Shown: in pieces, positions 53,553-62,789 of the stretch
Position numbering within the stretch: position 1 is the stretch's first letter
How the letters are laid out: each line of letters begins with the position of its first letter
DNA from: Paraburkholderia azotifigens
GTDB taxonomy: Bacteria > Pseudomonadota > Gammaproteobacteria > Burkholderiales > Burkholderiaceae
Direction: 5' to 3'
DNA: 64,000 nucleotides
Assembly: GCF_007995085.1 (NCBI RefSeq)
Contig: NZ_VOQS01000005.1
Span: forward strand, 124,001 to 188,000
The notes under the pieces: generated by a model
Database searches by the model: none
What the model was told of the DNA's origin: nothing
What the model saw: the letters and a program-made list of their open reading frames with translations, nothing else
Translations under genes and position numbers: made by a program

Positions 53553-56297
53553 CTAACGCGCCATCGCGGCGGCCACGATTTCCTCCGCTGTGTGCGCGGC
53601 AACGGGCATTCCATCGGGCGTCATGTGAGACAGCTTCATCAGGCGCGGTTGCAGCAGCAGCGCGACCAGTCCTGTCCAGCCCGTCTGATGCGAGGCACCG
53701 ACGCCGCGTCCGTTGTCGCCGTGAAAGTACTCGTGGAAAAGGATCAGATCCTGCGAGCGCGGATCGGCTTGCAGCATCGGATAAGCGGCCATCACGGGGC
53801 GCACGCCTTGCTTGTCTTTCAGAAACAGCGTCGTGACACGCCGTGCGAGATCGTCGGCGACTTCGCTGAGCGAAGCGCAGCGGCCCGATCCTGTTGGATG
53901 CTCGATGCGAAACTCGTCGCCATAGTAGCGATGAAATTCGTAAAGCGATTCGATCAGCAGATAGTTGACGGGCATCCACACCGGTCCACGCCAGTTCGAA
54001 TTGCCGCCGAATACGCGCGATTCCGATTCGGCAGGCTGATACTCGATGCAAACGTTCACGCCCTCGTGATTGAAAAGATAGGGTTCTTCGAGATGCACGC
54101 GCGACAGTGCGCGTACGCCGTAGTCGGAGAGAAACTCGCTTTCGTCGAGCGCGCGCCTGAGCAGCGCTTTCATCCGGTGTCCGCGCAACAGCGAGAGCAA
54201 GGTCGTGTTGGCCTTGCCGGGTTCCGTCCAGCGCGACACGAGCCGCGCGAGATTCGGCCGGTGATCGAGAAACCACGCGAGCCGTTCGCGCAATCCGGGC
54301 AGATGACCATGCACCTCTTCATCGAGCACGTGCACGGCGAACAGCGGGATCAAACCGACAATCGAACGTATGCGCATCGGCACACGCGTTCCGTCGGGCA
54401 GATGCAGCACGTCATAGAAGAACTCGTCGCGTGCGTCCCATAGCCCCGTATTGCAGACCTCGCCGCAACTGACGGCTTCCGCGATATACAGAAAGTGCTC
54501 GAAGAACTTCACGGCAATTTCGACGTATGCGGTGTTCGTCATCGCGAGCTCGAGTCCGATCTGCATCAGATCGAGCGCATACGAAGCCATCCATGCCGTG
54601 CCGTCCGCCTGATCGATGCGGCCGCCCGTCGGCAGCGGAGACGAGCGATCGAAGATGCCGATGTTGTCGAGTCCGAGGAAACCGCCCTGAAAGATGTTGC
54701 GGTCGTCGGCGTCCTTGCGGTTGACCCACCACGAGAAATTGAGCAGCAGCTTGTGAAACATCACTTCGAGAAACTCGTGATCGCCGACCCCCGTCACCTC
54801 GCGATCGAGTTCGTACACGCGCCACGTGGCCCACGCGTGCACGGGCGGATTCGCATCGCCGAACGCCCACTCGTACGCGGGCAGTTGCCCGTTCGGATGC
54901 ATGTAGCGTTCTTTCACGAGCAACTGCAACTGCTTCTTCGCGAAGTCGGGGTCGACCATCGCAAAGGCAACGGCATGAAACGCGAGATCCCATGACGCGT
55001 ACCACGGGTATTCCCACTTGTCGGGCATCGACACGATGTCGCCATTGCACATGTGCCGCCAGTCCGCATTACGGCCGCGCCTGCGCTCTTTGGGCGGCAG
55101 GGGTTGGCCCGGATCGCCGTCATGCCAGCGCGTCACGTCGAACTGGTAATACTGCTTGCTCCATAGCATCCCGGCGAGCGCCTGGCGCTGCACGAGGCGC
55201 GCGTCGGCGTCGGCGATGTCGTGCTGAAGCGCGGCATAGAATTCGTCGGCCTCCGCCTGGCGGCGCGCGAAAAGCGCGGGCATGTCGAGCTGCGCGGTGT
55301 CCGTCGACGTGTCAGGGCGCCAGCGCAGATACAGCACTTCTTGTTGATGAGGGCCGAGATCGAGCACGGCATGCGCAGCGGCGCGCGTGCCCACGTCGCG
55401 CCGGATCGCGCGCTCGTCGCCGTCGATTAGATAGTCGTTGAAGCCATCCTTGAACGGCCCGTCGCCTTCGATGCCGAAAATGCGGCGCACATTGGTTTCG
55501 TTTTCGCAGAAGAGCCATTCGATGGGCTGTTGTGCCGACGCCGTCACGATCGTCGTGCCCAGCGCGGGATTGCGCGCCACGATACGCGCGCCTTCGGCGG
55601 CATCTGGCTCGAGCGTCAACGACGGCTTGCCTGGCTTGCCCGACCATGCCCAGCGATTGCGCGCCCAGAATTGCGGCAAGACATGCAGCGTGGCGCGCCG
55701 CGTGGAGCGGTTCTCGACGGTCACGCGCATCACGATGTCGTCGGGCGTGTGCTTCGCGTATTCGATCCACACGTCGAAATAGCGGTTGTCGTCGAACGCA
55801 CCCGTATCGAGGATTTCATACTCGGGCTGATCCGCGCCGCGGCGCGCGTTTTCGTCGATCAGATCCTGGTACGGATACGCATCGTGCGGATACTTGTAGA
55901 GCATCTTCATGTACGAATGCGTCGGCGTGCCGTCCAGATAGAAGTACAGCTCTTTCACGTCTTCGCCGTGATTGCCTTGCGCATTCGTCAAGCCGAAAAG
56001 TCTTTCCTTGATGATGGGATCGCGCCCGTTCCACAGCGCGAACGACACGCACCAGTCGAGCGGATCGTTGCCGAATCCGCCGATGCCGTCTTCGCCCCAG
56101 CGATACATCCGGCTGCGCGCATGATCGTGCGGAAAGTAGTCCCACGCGGTGCCGTATTCGCTGTAATCCTCGCGTACGGTGCCCCATTGACGATCGCTCA
56201 GATACGGGCCCCAGCGGCGCCAACGGGCGAGATCCGGCCCATGAAGACGCGAACCTTCCTTCGACTGGAGCAGATTGATTGCGCTTAACGGCTGCAT
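53553..56297 (-). CDS. GH63/MGH1-like glucosidase
   Basis: The 914-residue cytosolic protein of the mannosyl-oligosaccharide-glucosidase-like superfamily contains WGPYLSDRQWGTVREDYS, YRWGEDGIGGFGND, KYPHDAYPYQDLI, MLWSKQYYQFD, a WKYPWYASWDLAFHAVAF-like block with catalytic-type Asp, and NWRGPVWMPVNYLLIE, with (alpha/alpha)6-barrel character. The ATG at 56297 follows GGGAGGT. Bacterial members often act on glucosylglycerate or mannosylglycerate or on glycans, but the substrate here is unknown. It is divergent from psuG. No signal peptide is seen, so an intracellular substrate is expected. Confidence 0.85.
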   Translation of the reverse strand: MQPLSAINLLQSKEGSRLHGPDLARWRRWGPYLSDRQWGTVREDYSEYGTAWDYFPHDHARSRMYRWGEDGIGGFGNDPLDWCVSFALWNGRDPIIKERLFGLTNAQGNHGEDVKELYFYLDGTPTHSYMKMLYKYPHDAYPYQDLIDENARRGADQPEYEILDTGAFDDNRYFDVWIEYAKHTPDDIVMRVTVENRSTRRATLHVLPQFWARNRWAWSGKPGKPSLTLEPDAAEGARIVARNPALGTTIVTASAQQPIEWLFCENETNVRRIFGIEGDGPFKDGFNDYLIDGDERAIRRDVGTRAAAHAVLDLGPHQQEVLYLRWRPDTSTDTAQLDMPALFARRQAEADEFYAALQHDIADADARLVQRQALAGMLWSKQYYQFDVTRWHDGDPGQPLPPKERRRGRNADWRHMCNGDIVSMPDKWEYPWYASWDLAFHAVAFAMVDPDFAKKQLQLLVKERYMHPNGQLPAYEWAFGDANPPVHAWATWRVYELDREVTGVGDHEFLEVMFHKLLLNFSWWVNRKDADDRNIFQGGFLGLDNIGIFDRSSPLPTGGRIDQADGTAWMASYALDLMQIGLELAMTNTAYVEIAVKFFEHFLYIAEAVSCGEVCNTGLWDARDEFFYDVLHLPDGTRVPMRIRSIVGLIPLFAVHVLDEEVHGHLPGLRERLAWFLDHRPNLARLVSRWTEPGKANTTLLSLLRGHRMKALLRRALDESEFLSDYGVRALSRVHLEEPYLFNHEGVNVCIEYQPAESESRVFGGNSNWRGPVWMPVNYLLIESLYEFHRYYGDEFRIEHPTGSGRCASLSEVADDLARRVTTLFLKDKQGVRPVMAAYPMLQADPRSQDLILFHEYFHGDNGRGVGASHQTGWTGLVALLLQPRLMKLSHMTPDGMPVAAHTAEEIVAAAMAR

Positions 56298-56504
56298 GGC
56301 ACCTCCCGGCCGAGATCGATCGTCCGATACGTTCAAGCTGAACGACTGTGCGTTTCCGTCGCGACTGCGACGCGTGCGATGGAATCATGATGATAGGCGT
56401 CAAAGCGCCGCGTGGCGATTCAGGGGTGAATCTGTCGATCGATCCGCGTCGGTACGCTGATTCCGTTGCATACTTGCGCGAATCACACGAGGAAAGACAT
56501 CGAT

Positions 56505-57431
56505 ATGGATGCGAACATCGCACGCGCCTGGCTGACCTTCAGTGCCCCCGTGGCTGCCGCGCAGGTTGCCGGCCGTCCGCTCGTGGCGCTGGAGTCGACG
56601 ATCATCGCTCACGGCATGCCGTATCCGCAGAACGTGCGCACCGCGCGCGAAGTGGAAGCGCTGATCCGCGAACGGGGCGCGGAGCCCGCGACGATTGCCG
56701 TGATCGATGGACGGATCCGCATCGGACTGTCGGACGATGAACTCGAGCTGATCGGCCGTTCCGAGGGCGTGCAGAAGGTCAGCCGCCGCGACCTGCCCGC
56801 CGCGCTGACGGGAGGCGGCCTCGGCGCGACGACGGTGGCGGGGACGATGATTTGCGCCGCGCTGGCCGGGATCGAAGTGTTCGTGACGGGCGGCATCGGC
56901 GGCGTGCATCGCGGTGCACCGGAGACCTTCGATATTTCGGCCGACCTTCAGGAACTGGCGAAGACGTCGGTGGCCGTGGTGTGTGCGGGCGCGAAGTCGA
57001 TTCTCGACATCGGGCTCACGCTGGAGTATCTGGAAACGCATGGCGTGCCTGTGCTCAGTTGCGAGCAGGACAATTTTGCCGCCTTCTACACGCGCGATAG
57101 CGGCTTTCCCGCGGACTTCCGGCTCGACGATCCAGCGGAGCAGGCGCGCTTCATCCGTACCAAATGGGACCTGGGGCTGGCAGGCGGCGTGGTGTTGAGC
57201 ACGCCCGTGCCCCAAGCCGCCGAAATGCCGCGCGAGGAAATCGACAGATGGACCCGTCAGGCGCTCGATGACGCAGCCGCACAAGGCATAACGGGCAAAG
57301 CCGTGACGCCTTTTGTGCTGGCGCGCATCAAGGCGCTGACGGGCGGACGCAGTCTCGCCACCAACATTGCATTGATCAGGCACAACGCAGAAGTCGGCGC
57401 GAGGCTGGCTGTTGCGTTGGCGGGCCGTTGA
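56505..57431 (+). CDS. psuG: Pseudouridine-5'-phosphate glycosidase
   Basis: The 308-residue enzyme contains PLVALESTIIAHGMPYPQN, GRIRIGLSDDEL, VSRRDLPAALTGGGLGATTVAGTM, FVTGGIGGVHRGAPETFDIS and LSCEQDNFAAFYTRDSGF. It cleaves pseudouridine 5'-phosphate to uracil and ribose 5-phosphate. The Glu in ALEST, the Lys in the QKVSRRD stretch and the His in GGVHRG fit known active-site positions. GAGGAAA precedes the ATG. No pseudouridine kinase (psuK) is adjacent, which is unusual for an operon-type pathway but does occur. Confidence 0.95.
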   Translation: MDANIARAWLTFSAPVAAAQVAGRPLVALESTIIAHGMPYPQNVRTAREVEALIRERGAEPATIAVIDGRIRIGLSDDELELIGRSEGVQKVSRRDLPAALTGGGLGATTVAGTMICAALAGIEVFVTGGIGGVHRGAPETFDISADLQELAKTSVAVVCAGAKSILDIGLTLEYLETHGVPVLSCEQDNFAAFYTRDSGFPADFRLDDPAEQARFIRTKWDLGLAGGVVLSTPVPQAAEMPREEIDRWTRQALDDAAAQGITGKAVTPFVLARIKALTGGRSLATNIALIRHNAEVGARLAVALAGR

Positions 57432-57452
57432 GCCGCCGTTTGGCGCGTGCTG

Positions 57453-58049
57453 CTACGCGTCGCTCACCTGAATCTGATAAAGCCCCCAGGGACACAGCAC
57501 GAAGCGATCCTTGAGCGGCTTGGCTGCGAGTTCGGGAATCCTGTCCGCATCGTAGATCGCCCATAGCGGACCAAGTCCGCCCAGCGGCATCGGCTTGCCG
57601 TCCATCTGCGTCGCGACGATGAAGCGCCACGCGCGGATGTTGTCGAGCGTCGTGAGCACCGCGTAGCCATCGACTGCGCGCAGCGAAATTTTCGTGTCGC
57701 CTGCGCCTGGTGCGCCGGCCTGCTCGAGCACATTCGCGAGCAACGGGCCGCTCAGCGTGTGCGGCTTTGCGTCGTATTCGATGGTTGGCCTGATCGTTAC
57801 GGCGGGCAGGCTGGCGATCGACGGATAGTCGAACGTGCAGGCCGACGCGAACTTGACGAGTTGCTTTGCCATCAGCGGATCGAATGCGGGATCGAGCGCG
57901 CCGCGGTTCGTGTGTTTGACCGCGCCCGACACGGTCAGTATCGCGGGAGCCGACGCGCATGCAGAGGGTTTCGCCCTGGTGGCACCGAATGCGGGCGCGA
58001 CGCTCACGCCGAGTGCGGCGGCGCTGGTCAGGAACTGACGTTTCTTCAT
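57453..58049 (-). CDS. Periplasmic molybdopterin-binding-fold (SUOX-like) protein
   Basis: The protein has 198 residues with a signal peptide (MKKRQFLTSAAALGVSVAPAFGA). The body resembles the oxidoreductase molybdopterin-binding domain seen in stand-alone form: HTLSGPLLANVLEQAG, ISLRAVDGYAV, WRFIVATQMDGKPMPL and GPLWAIYDAD. No clear cysteine ligand for molybdenum is positioned as in sulfite oxidase, so activity is uncertain. The ATG at 58049 has GGAG nine bases upstream. It converges with psuG. Confidence 0.65.
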   Translation of the reverse strand: MKKRQFLTSAAALGVSVAPAFGATRAKPSACASAPAILTVSGAVKHTNRGALDPAFDPLMAKQLVKFASACTFDYPSIASLPAVTIRPTIEYDAKPHTLSGPLLANVLEQAGAPGAGDTKISLRAVDGYAVLTTLDNIRAWRFIVATQMDGKPMPLGGLGPLWAIYDADRIPELAAKPLKDRFVLCPWGLYQIQVSDA

Positions 58050-58233
58050 GATCAATGGCTCCGCTGAAATCGACGGTGTTTTCGACCCTTATACACCGGC
58101 GAATCGTATTCCATCATGTCGGCTGCCTGTTCAGTGAATGCTTCACGAGCCGGCGGCTGCAATCGATTCGTCTGGAATCGCGCGGCGTAGAATCGTTCTG
58201 CATTCAGGCTCCCACTGCGAGGGAGGGGCGCAT

Positions 58234-58650
58234 ATGGAAGACGATTCACAAGGCCGGGCTGCGCAAGTCGTCGTCGTGCATCCCGACAGGGCGATCGCGA
58301 CGACGCAACGCCTGCCGTACTTCGTCGGCATCTCGGCGACGACGGCGGGCTCGCGGGCGCTGTCGATGCATCTCGTCGTCGTGCCGCCGGGCGGGCATGC
58401 CGAACCTCACATTCATTCCGGTTACGAAACGGGCATCTACGTGCTGGAAGGGCGCGTCGAAACGCGTTACGGACCGGGACTGCGCGAGTCGGTCGTCACG
58501 GAAGCAGGCGATTTTCTGTTCATCCCGCCGGGCGTGCCGCATCAACCGTTCAATCTGAGCGCGACGGAGCCGGCGCGCGCGATCGTGGCGCGCAACCATC
58601 CGGACGAGCGTGAGGAGGTGGTGCCTTACGATCCATCCGGCGACAAATGA
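58234..58650 (+). CDS. Cupin-domain protein
   Basis: The 138-residue single-domain cupin has motif 1 HLVVVPPGGHAEPHIHSGYETGIYVLEG and motif 2 VTEAGDFLFIPPGVPHQPFN, giving the His/Glu metal-binding set (H-x-H, E, H). Such proteins may be isomerases, dioxygenases or sensors. GAGGGAGGGG precedes the ATG at 58234; the longer frame is not used. It is monocistronic, divergent from the molybdopterin-fold gene, and has no informative partners. Confidence 0.82.
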   Translation: MEDDSQGRAAQVVVVHPDRAIATTQRLPYFVGISATTAGSRALSMHLVVVPPGGHAEPHIHSGYETGIYVLEGRVETRYGPGLRESVVTEAGDFLFIPPGVPHQPFNLSATEPARAIVARNHPDEREEVVPYDPSGDK

Positions 58651-58766
58651 AATCTGTTCTGAACAGTGCTTGGCTCATATCGCGCAATCGGGCTGCAATG
58701 TGAACCTATGATTCGACAAAATGGGTGATTTTGTCATGTTATGTATGCACAAATTACGAACATTCG

Positions 58767-59190
58767 ATGCCGCAAAACGCGCAAGCACTTCAGCAACTTC
58801 CGCCCTCGACGCAAGCTGCACTCAAACAGCTTGGAGAGGATCTGGCTCGTGCCCGGCTCCGTCGTAAAGAGTCGTTAAGGTCTTGGGCCAAGCGCATGAG
58901 GGTCAGCGTGCCAACATTGGTCCGCCTCGAGGCGGGCGAAGCGTCGGTGAGCCCGGGTGTGCTGGCGACAGCGCTGTGGCTCATCGGACGCGAGGGCGGG
59001 TTGGCCAGTCTGGCTGCGCCTGACTTGGACGAAGACGCAACAACCCGAGAAGTTCGTGCAGCCGAAGAACTGGGGCGAGCGCGATGGCTCAAATGCTCAG
59101 GCGTGCCGGTGTGCAGGACGATGACGCCAACATACGGGACATGCGAGAGCTATTTCGTCGAATGGTGTTTAATAGCCTCACGATGCAGGG
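58767..59190 (+). pseudogene. hipBA-type toxin-antitoxin remnant
   Basis: The first part (58767 to about 59085) is an XRE-type antitoxin: LARARLRRKESLRSWAKRM, VSVPTLVRLEAGEASVSPGVLATALWLIG and EVRAAEELGRAR. Instead of a normal end, a different frame then reads MLRRAGVQDDDANIRDMREL and FRRMVFNSLT (59093-59170), which matches an internal piece of HipA kinase toxins. So most of hipA's N-terminal part has been deleted and the rest is cut off by the IS remnant that follows. The module is dead as a toxin-antitoxin pair, although the HTH part could still bind DNA. Confidence 0.6.
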
Positions 59191-59367
59191 CCGCCTGGCG
59201 ACGAAAGAAAGTCTTTCGATGCGAAAGCGCGCGTCGAGAGGAAGCGGCGTTGTCGTCCAAGTCCCTTTTCGGTTCAGTCTGAGTAGAGGTGGACGAAATC
59301 TGAGCATCACCGCCACGTCGTGTTCGCGAGCGCACTTGCTGCGCAATGAGGGACCGCGCATCTAACC

Positions 59368-60076
59368 GCTGTTGAAATACACCTCGCCGATGCGCAGCAC
59401 TTCGTTCCAACGAGCCGGCGCACCAGGCAGGTTGATGTCGATTTGATGCTGGACGTCCTTAATTCAGGCGGAACCAATGTCATCTTCCCGCCGATTTTCG
59501 CCCCTACACCACTCTATCGGCGAGCGTGCGCATGCGAGTCAAGTTGTAGGCCGCCTGAGTCAACAGGTATTGACGGGCGTACAACGCGCTGGCCCGGCTA
59601 CGCCATAAGTCAGCGCAAAGGCTAACGATGACGTCCGTGAACCAGCAGTCGGTCGCGGTTCTTGCTGAACGTGGAGTGGCCCCACACTGCGTCGTCCATC
59701 GCCAGGCCGACAAACCAGCGAAACAGCATGTTGTAGGAGATTTGCTCCATCAGCATGCGCTCACTGCGAATCGAATACGACACTTGCAGCAGCGTCCGAA
59801 TCAGCTTCTCCGGCGCGATGCTCGGGCGACCGCCCTTCGCATCGCTCTCGCGCATACGCGAAAAAGTCGCATCCATGCGACTGAGCGCATCGTTCAACCA
59901 CAGCCGAACCGGTCGCAACGGGTGAGTAGCTGGAGCCTGGACATCGTGAACATCGACTCTGTGCAGCCGTCCGCTCCGCGCATCGCTTTAGTCTCAGTGT
60001 TGTCCGATTCTTTGCTTCAACGTTTACCCCTCCCGCCCGCATGACGTGTGCGGGAGGTATTTCAACAGCCTGCTAA
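59368..60076 (-). mobile_element. IS5-type element with internal deletion
   Basis: The left end reads GCTGTTGAAATACACCTC (59368) and the right end is its near complement, GAGGTATTTCAACAGC (about 60053-60068), followed by CTGCTA. Between them the minus strand keeps the transposase N-terminal part (59918-59622: MDATFSRM, GRPSIAPEKLIRTLLQVSYSIRSERMLMEQ, FRWFVGLAMDDAVWGHSTFSKNRDRL). It then jumps to the last residues (LLTQAAYNLTRMRTLA, near 59504-59570). The whole catalytic DDE core is missing, so it could move only in trans. The same family left a fragment at 29.1-29.3 kb. Confidence 0.75.
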
Positions 60077-60491
60077 AGCGTTCCACACAGGCGCTTACGC
60101 ATACTGGTTACTACCGATATAACCAATCACGTTCACGTGATTGGAAGGTTTCATTACCCGTACATTGGGCGCGTCGGTACACTCGAAATGTCGGTGTGAA
60201 GGGGCATCTTGCAACCATCGAATCAGTGACGCTCACTCACGCTACTGGAAGCGGTTCGGGCCAGGCGAGGCGTTCGGGACGTCGCAGCGTACCGTTGCAC
60301 TACGCCTTGGCCTGGATAGGCCATTCGGCAACACATTTCCTCACGTTGGTGCGTGCGACTAGACAGTTCGGAACTGGGTTGTCATTGAAATTCCAGTCGA
60401 ACGACCGCAAACGTCACAGGTGCCGTAGCAGTTGGGAGCCGAAGCTGGACCGCAGCAATTATTCATTGATAGACATGCCTCAGGAGTGACA
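60077..60491. other. Intergenic stretch between IS remnant and catabolic operon
   Basis: No supportable gene. Several frames are open by chance. The promoter of the enoyl-CoA hydratase operon should lie here. A small dyad, CACGTTCACGTG-like (60128-60140, ATCACGTTCACGTGAT), could be an operator. Confidence 0.35.
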
Positions 60492-61307
60492 TTGAAGATA
60501 GCTCAACACCTCGATCCGGCCACGATTCGCACGTTGGCGCTGGAAGAAATCGACGGACAGATTCTAGTGATCCGATTGAACCGTCCTGAAGTGTCGAACG
60601 CAATCAGCACACTGATGGGCCAAGAACTGATTAAGGTGTTCGGCGCGTTGGAGGTCGACCCCACGCAATATCGCTGTGCGATTCTGACGGGCACGGGTGA
60701 ACGCGCCTTCTGTGGCGGAGCCGATTTGAAGCAACGTGAAGGTATGACCGACGAGCAGTTCAGTACGCAGCACTATCTGTTCGAGCGCATGGTACGCGCA
60801 ATTACCCACTGCCAAATTCCTCTTATCTGCGCTGTCAACGGTGCGGCGGTGGCCGGCGGGCTTGAGCTGCTGCTAGCTTGTGACTTTGCCTACGCTTCGA
60901 AGAAAGCTGTGTTCGGATTTACGGAAGTGAAGCGTGGAATCATGCCGGGCGGCGGCGGCACGCAGCAGCTTCCGCGTGCGATTGGTACGCGTCGCTCAAA
61001 AGAGCTTATCTTCCGAGGCGCGAAGTTTTCTGCAGAAGAAGCGCTCGCATGGGGTGTTGTGAACCAGCTGTTCGAGCCGGGGCAGGTGCTGGGACAAGCG
61101 ATCGAAGCTGCGCGCGACATTTGCACGAGCGCACCGCTCTCAGTTTCGCAAGCAAAGAAAGCAATTGACCTCGGGATGCAGAGCGACCTGAACACCGGCC
61201 TGTTTGTCGAAATAGAGGCCTACAACCGTCTCATCCCGACCGAGGATCGCCTCGAAGGTATCAGCGCATATAACGAAAAGCGACGTCCCGTCTTCAAGGG
61301 GCGCTAA
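60492..61307 (+). CDS. Enoyl-CoA hydratase/isomerase family protein
   Basis: The 271-residue crotonase-fold enzyme has an oxyanion-hole region AFCGGADLKQREGM, AVNGAAVAGGLELLLACDFAYAS with the glycine-rich helix, FGFTEVKRGIMPGGGGTQQLPR with a catalytic-type Glu, and a C-terminal helical part. The only good ribosome site (CAGGAG at 60481-60486) points to a TTG start at 60492; a GTG at 60486 is too close. It hydrates an enoyl-CoA. With HMG-CoA lyase in the same operon, 3-methylglutaconyl-CoA is an attractive substrate; this is inference. Confidence 0.88.
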   Translation: MKIAQHLDPATIRTLALEEIDGQILVIRLNRPEVSNAISTLMGQELIKVFGALEVDPTQYRCAILTGTGERAFCGGADLKQREGMTDEQFSTQHYLFERMVRAITHCQIPLICAVNGAAVAGGLELLLACDFAYASKKAVFGFTEVKRGIMPGGGGTQQLPRAIGTRRSKELIFRGAKFSAEEALAWGVVNQLFEPGQVLGQAIEAARDICTSAPLSVSQAKKAIDLGMQSDLNTGLFVEIEAYNRLIPTEDRLEGISAYNEKRRPVFKGR

Positions 61308-61378
61308 TCGTACCAGAAGAAAAAGCCGCCGCTCCTGCTGACGGCCTACTAGCCGGCTTTCAGCCGGAGGAGACATGC

Positions 61379-62746
61379 ATGAATTCGTCGATCAACGCCC
61401 TGCCTGGTCCGCTGGCGGAGCAGACGTATCGCAAGATCACCAGACGGCTGATTCCCTTCCTTTTTCTGTGCTATGTGTTCGCGTTCCTCGACCGTGTGAA
61501 TGTCGGCATCGCGCAACTCGACATGAAGCACGATGTCGGCTTCAGCGACTTTACATACAGCATTGGAGCGGGAATCTTCTTCTTGGGTTACGTGCTCATG
61601 GAAGTGCCGAGCAACCTCCTGCTGACAAAAATCGGAGTGAAGAGGACCTTTTCGCGAATCATGATCCTGTGGGGCGTTCTCGCTGCTGCGACTGCATTCG
61701 TAACTCTACCGATGCATTTTTACACCGTCCGATTTTTGCTCGGTCTAGCTGAAGCTGGTTTGTATCCAGGCATCATTTTCTACCTGACGCGCTGGTATCC
61801 CGTCGAGCGCCGCGCGAAGGCCATCGCAATCTTTACCTGTGCGACCGGAATTGCTGGCTTGATTGGCGGTCCGATGTCTGGCTGGCTCATGACGCATATG
61901 GAAGGCATTCACGCCATGCACGGCTGGCAATGGATGTTCATCGTACAAGGATTGCCAGCAAGTTTTTTGGGGATCGTCGCCTTCTTTTTCCTGGATGATG
62001 GCCCCCAGAAAGCCAAGTGGCTGAACGAAGCAGAAAAGGCACAGGTCACCGCGGACATCAAGCAAAGCTCTGGTGTCAGCGACAAACATTCGGAACATAC
62101 CTTTGGTCGAGCGCTGCTTGACCCGCGTGTCTATGTAATGGGGTTTGTCTGGTTCGCACAGATTGCGGGCGTGTTTGCTATTGGCTTCTGGCTGCCCACT
62201 CTTATCAAAAGTACAGGTCTCAGCAGTCCGCTAGAGATTGGTATTTACTCGGCTATTCCGTATTTCGTGAGCTGGATTGCACTCATCGGGATGAACTGGA
62301 ATTCTGACCGTACGATGGAGCGTCGCTGGCATTGCGGCATCACGATGATTATTGGGGCGGTGGGTCTGTTTGCGGCAGGTCTGATTCACGGCAGCCTTGC
62401 ATGGTCTCTTGTTGCACTATCGGTCGCGACAGCCGGAATCCTTGCTCCCAATCCTCTCATCTGGGCGATCTCAACGGACTACATCCGAGGCAGCGGAACT
62501 GCCGGTGGTGTGGCCCTGGTGAACTGCATCGGTCTGCTCGGAGGGTTCGTCAGCCCAATGATTATTGGATCAATCAAGACAGCAACTAACAGTATGGCTG
62601 GGGGCCTTGGCGCCATCTCTTTGCTCATGGTCATCGGTGCGTTTGCTGCGATCGTGCTTGCTCCAAAGACGACGGGAGCCAAGTCAGTCAGCGAGCTTGC
62701 TGCTGACAAGTTAGGCGACTCCGCTGCGGCGAACGCAGTGCTTTGA
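61379..62746 (+). CDS. MFS transporter, anion:cation symporter (ACS) type
   Basis: The 455-residue, 12-helix transporter has the ACS pattern: LIPFLFLCYVFAFLDRVNVG, GIFFLGYVLMEVPSNLLLTKIG, RFLLGLAEAGLYPGIIFYLTRWYP and RRAKAIAIF. Members import organic anions such as sugar acids, phthalate, tartrate or short dicarboxylates. CGGAGGAG precedes the ATG. It lies between the enoyl-CoA hydratase and HMG-CoA lyase genes and probably supplies their branched organic acid substrate. Confidence 0.92.
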   Translation: MNSSINALPGPLAEQTYRKITRRLIPFLFLCYVFAFLDRVNVGIAQLDMKHDVGFSDFTYSIGAGIFFLGYVLMEVPSNLLLTKIGVKRTFSRIMILWGVLAAATAFVTLPMHFYTVRFLLGLAEAGLYPGIIFYLTRWYPVERRAKAIAIFTCATGIAGLIGGPMSGWLMTHMEGIHAMHGWQWMFIVQGLPASFLGIVAFFFLDDGPQKAKWLNEAEKAQVTADIKQSSGVSDKHSEHTFGRALLDPRVYVMGFVWFAQIAGVFAIGFWLPTLIKSTGLSSPLEIGIYSAIPYFVSWIALIGMNWNSDRTMERRWHCGITMIIGAVGLFAAGLIHGSLAWSLVALSVATAGILAPNPLIWAISTDYIRGSGTAGGVALVNCIGLLGGFVSPMIIGSIKTATNSMAGGLGAISLLMVIGAFAAIVLAPKTTGAKSVSELAADKLGDSAAANAVL

Positions 62747-62789
62747 CAGATGCCGTTACGGGGCATCTGGTTACGAAGGAGATTGAGAA

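Noticed and set aside
60046..60489. 147-codon plus-strand frame upstream of the enoyl-CoA hydratase
   Set aside because: Begins inside the IS end, has Arg/Ser/His-rich composition and no domain.
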